Below are positions 63,057 to 64,000 of a DNA stretch of 64,000 bases, piece by piece. The DNA lies in contig NZ_LMEZ01000004.1 of NCBI RefSeq assembly GCF_001426545.1, forward strand, positions 434,001 to 498,000. The letters run 5' to 3'. Source of the stretch: Mycobacterium sp. Root135. GTDB lineage: Bacteria > Actinomycetota > Actinomycetes > Mycobacteriales > Mycobacteriaceae. The position numbers and the translations under genes are program-made. The notes under the pieces were generated by a model. The model saw only the letters and a program-made list of their open reading frames with translations. It was not told where the DNA came from and searched no databases. Positions within the stretch are counted from its first letter, which is position 1. Every line of letters begins with the position of its first letter.

Positions 63057-64000
63057 GTGACCGATCTCGTGACCGACGCGTTCGACGAACCGCCGCGGGG
63101 TCGGCTTCCACTGACGGCCAGGCTCAACACCTCGGCGACGGACTCGCGGCGCGGGGTGGTGCGGCTCCATCCCGAGGCGCTGGCCGCGCTGGGCATTCGG
63201 GAGTGGGACGCGGTGACGTTGACCGGTTCGCGCACCACCTCCGCCGTCGTCGGCGTCGCGGGGCCGGACACGCCCGCGGGCACCGCGCTGCTCGACGACG
63301 TCACGCTGTCCAACGCCGGTCTCCGCGAGAACACCATCGTGTTGGTCGCCCCGGCGACGGTGTACGGGGCGCGGTCGGTGACCGTCAGCGGCTCGAAGCT
63401 GGCCACCCAGTCCATCTCGTCGGCCACGTTGCGGCTGGCGTTGCTCGGCAAGGTGATGACGGTCGGCGACACGGTGTCGCTGCTGCCGCGTGACCTCGGC
63501 CCAGGCACGTCGACGTCGCAGGCGTCGTCGGCGCTGACGTCGTCGGTGGGCATCACCTGGACCTCGGAGCTGCTGACGGTGACCGGCGTCGATCCGGCCG
63601 GGCCGGTGAGCGTGCAGCCAAATTCGGTGGTGGCCTGGGGTGACGGCACGGCGCTTTCCGACGCGTCCTCCGGCGCACACACGATCTCCGAGCCCCGCCC
63701 GAAGCAGTCCGCCGGGGCGACCGTGTCGGTCGACGATCTCCGCGGCGCCCACACCCAGGCGGGTCGCCTGGCGGAGTGGTTGAAGCTTGCCCTCGACCAA
63801 CCCGAGCTTCTCGAAACACTCGGCGCGAAGCCACGTCTCGGCGTTCTGGTCTCCGGTCCCGCGGGCGTCGGCAAGGCCACGCTGGTGCGTGCGGTGTGCG
63901 CGGAGCGGCGCCTCGTCGAACTCGACGGCCCCGAGGTCGGCTCGTTGCGTGCCGAGGACCGACTGGCCAGGGTGGCGTCTGCGGTTGCGACCCTCCGCGA
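63057..64000 (+). CDS. Cdc48-like AAA ATPase, 3'-truncated by window end
   Basis: The reading frame is open from GTG 63057 to the last base, giving 314 codons of a longer protein. The N-terminal part resembles the Cdc48 N-domain (LTARLNTSATDSRRGVVRLH, GIREWDAVTLTG, LLPRDLGPGTSTSQAS). The first AAA module starts near residue 270 with Walker A GPAGVGKATLVRA. It corresponds to Rv0435c, a double-AAA protein of about 728 residues (from memory). It probably remodels proteins in the cytoplasm. It starts 2 bases after pssA, as the last visible gene of the SDR-moeA-psd-pssA run. Confidence 0.93.
   Translation, partial: MTDLVTDAFDEPPRGRLPLTARLNTSATDSRRGVVRLHPEALAALGIREWDAVTLTGSRTTSAVVGVAGPDTPAGTALLDDVTLSNAGLRENTIVLVAPATVYGARSVTVSGSKLATQSISSATLRLALLGKVMTVGDTVSLLPRDLGPGTSTSQASSALTSSVGITWTSELLTVTGVDPAGPVSVQPNSVVAWGDGTALSDASSGAHTISEPRPKQSAGATVSVDDLRGAHTQAGRLAEWLKLALDQPELLETLGAKPRLGVLVSGPAGVGKATLVRAVCAERRLVELDGPEVGSLRAEDRLARVASAVATLR

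Overview
The window is high-GC actinobacterial DNA from a mycobacterium, most likely an environmental or rapid-growing Mycolicibacterium-type species. The evidence is hbhA, ramB, a CIRCE-controlled groEL2, lprQ, and psd/pssA/Cdc48-like genes in the order I remember for the M. tuberculosis Rv0435c-Rv0484c neighbourhood, read in the opposite direction. Rv correspondences are from memory and were not searched. I see no tRNA, rRNA, CRISPR array, insertion sequence or phage gene.

Layout. (1) 1-10.9 kb is conserved core: a truncated SDR gene, the cell-wall pair lprQ-murB, a DUF2505 protein, a methyltransferase-like protein, a nitrilase-family amidase, an LmeA-like protein, deoC, small secreted and membrane proteins, hbhA with its upstream XRE regulator, a DUF445 membrane protein and a TetR regulator. 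(2) At 10.9-12.8 kb a PPK2 kinase and a palindrome-flanked DUF559 nuclease-like gene stand where M. tuberculosis has the pcaA/umaA mycolate genes. (3) 12.8-22.5 kb is core again: fadB2, aceA (icl1), an acyl-ACP thioesterase-like gene, ramB, an AhpD-like protein, lpdC, a DUF779 protein and an S9 peptidase. This is a fatty-acid, acetate and glyoxylate block with its own regulator RamB. (4) 22.6-45.3 kb is accessory: a DUF417 protein, an ECF sigma/anti-sigma pair, a 968-residue alpha-dioxygenase plus catalase-like fusion, a LAL-type LuxR regulator, a second PPK2, an aldehyde dehydrogenase, a PAP2 phosphatase, and a D-aminoacylase/nitrilase/permease/TetR locus. It ends with two tandem secreted-protein paralogues, an MFS transporter and a second palindrome-flanked DUF559 gene. 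(5) groEL2 with two CIRCE operators lies at 45.3-47.2 kb. (6) 47.2-59.3 kb is a second accessory segment: TetR and two SDRs with clear operators, a thioesterase, a cupin, a deacetylase, a helicase, a LuxR regulator, an FAD oxidoreductase, a HAD phosphatase and two PH-domain membrane proteins. (7) 59.3-64 kb returns to core: a third SDR, moeA, psd, pssA and the start of a Cdc48-like AAA ATPase that runs off the end.

The most unusual signal is a family of roughly 60-bp imperfect palindromes. Two different pairs each bracket a DUF559 (Vsr/PD-(D/E)XK-like) gene sitting between two convergent genes, and a third stands alone between aceA and fadB2. This looks like an undescribed gene-plus-palindrome mobile unit. 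Other points of note are the dioxygenase-catalase fusion with an internal ribosome-binding site at the domain junction, a direct repeat of about 100 bp bounding a 4.8-kb catabolic block, and a conserved two-hairpin leader in front of both tandem secreted-protein genes.
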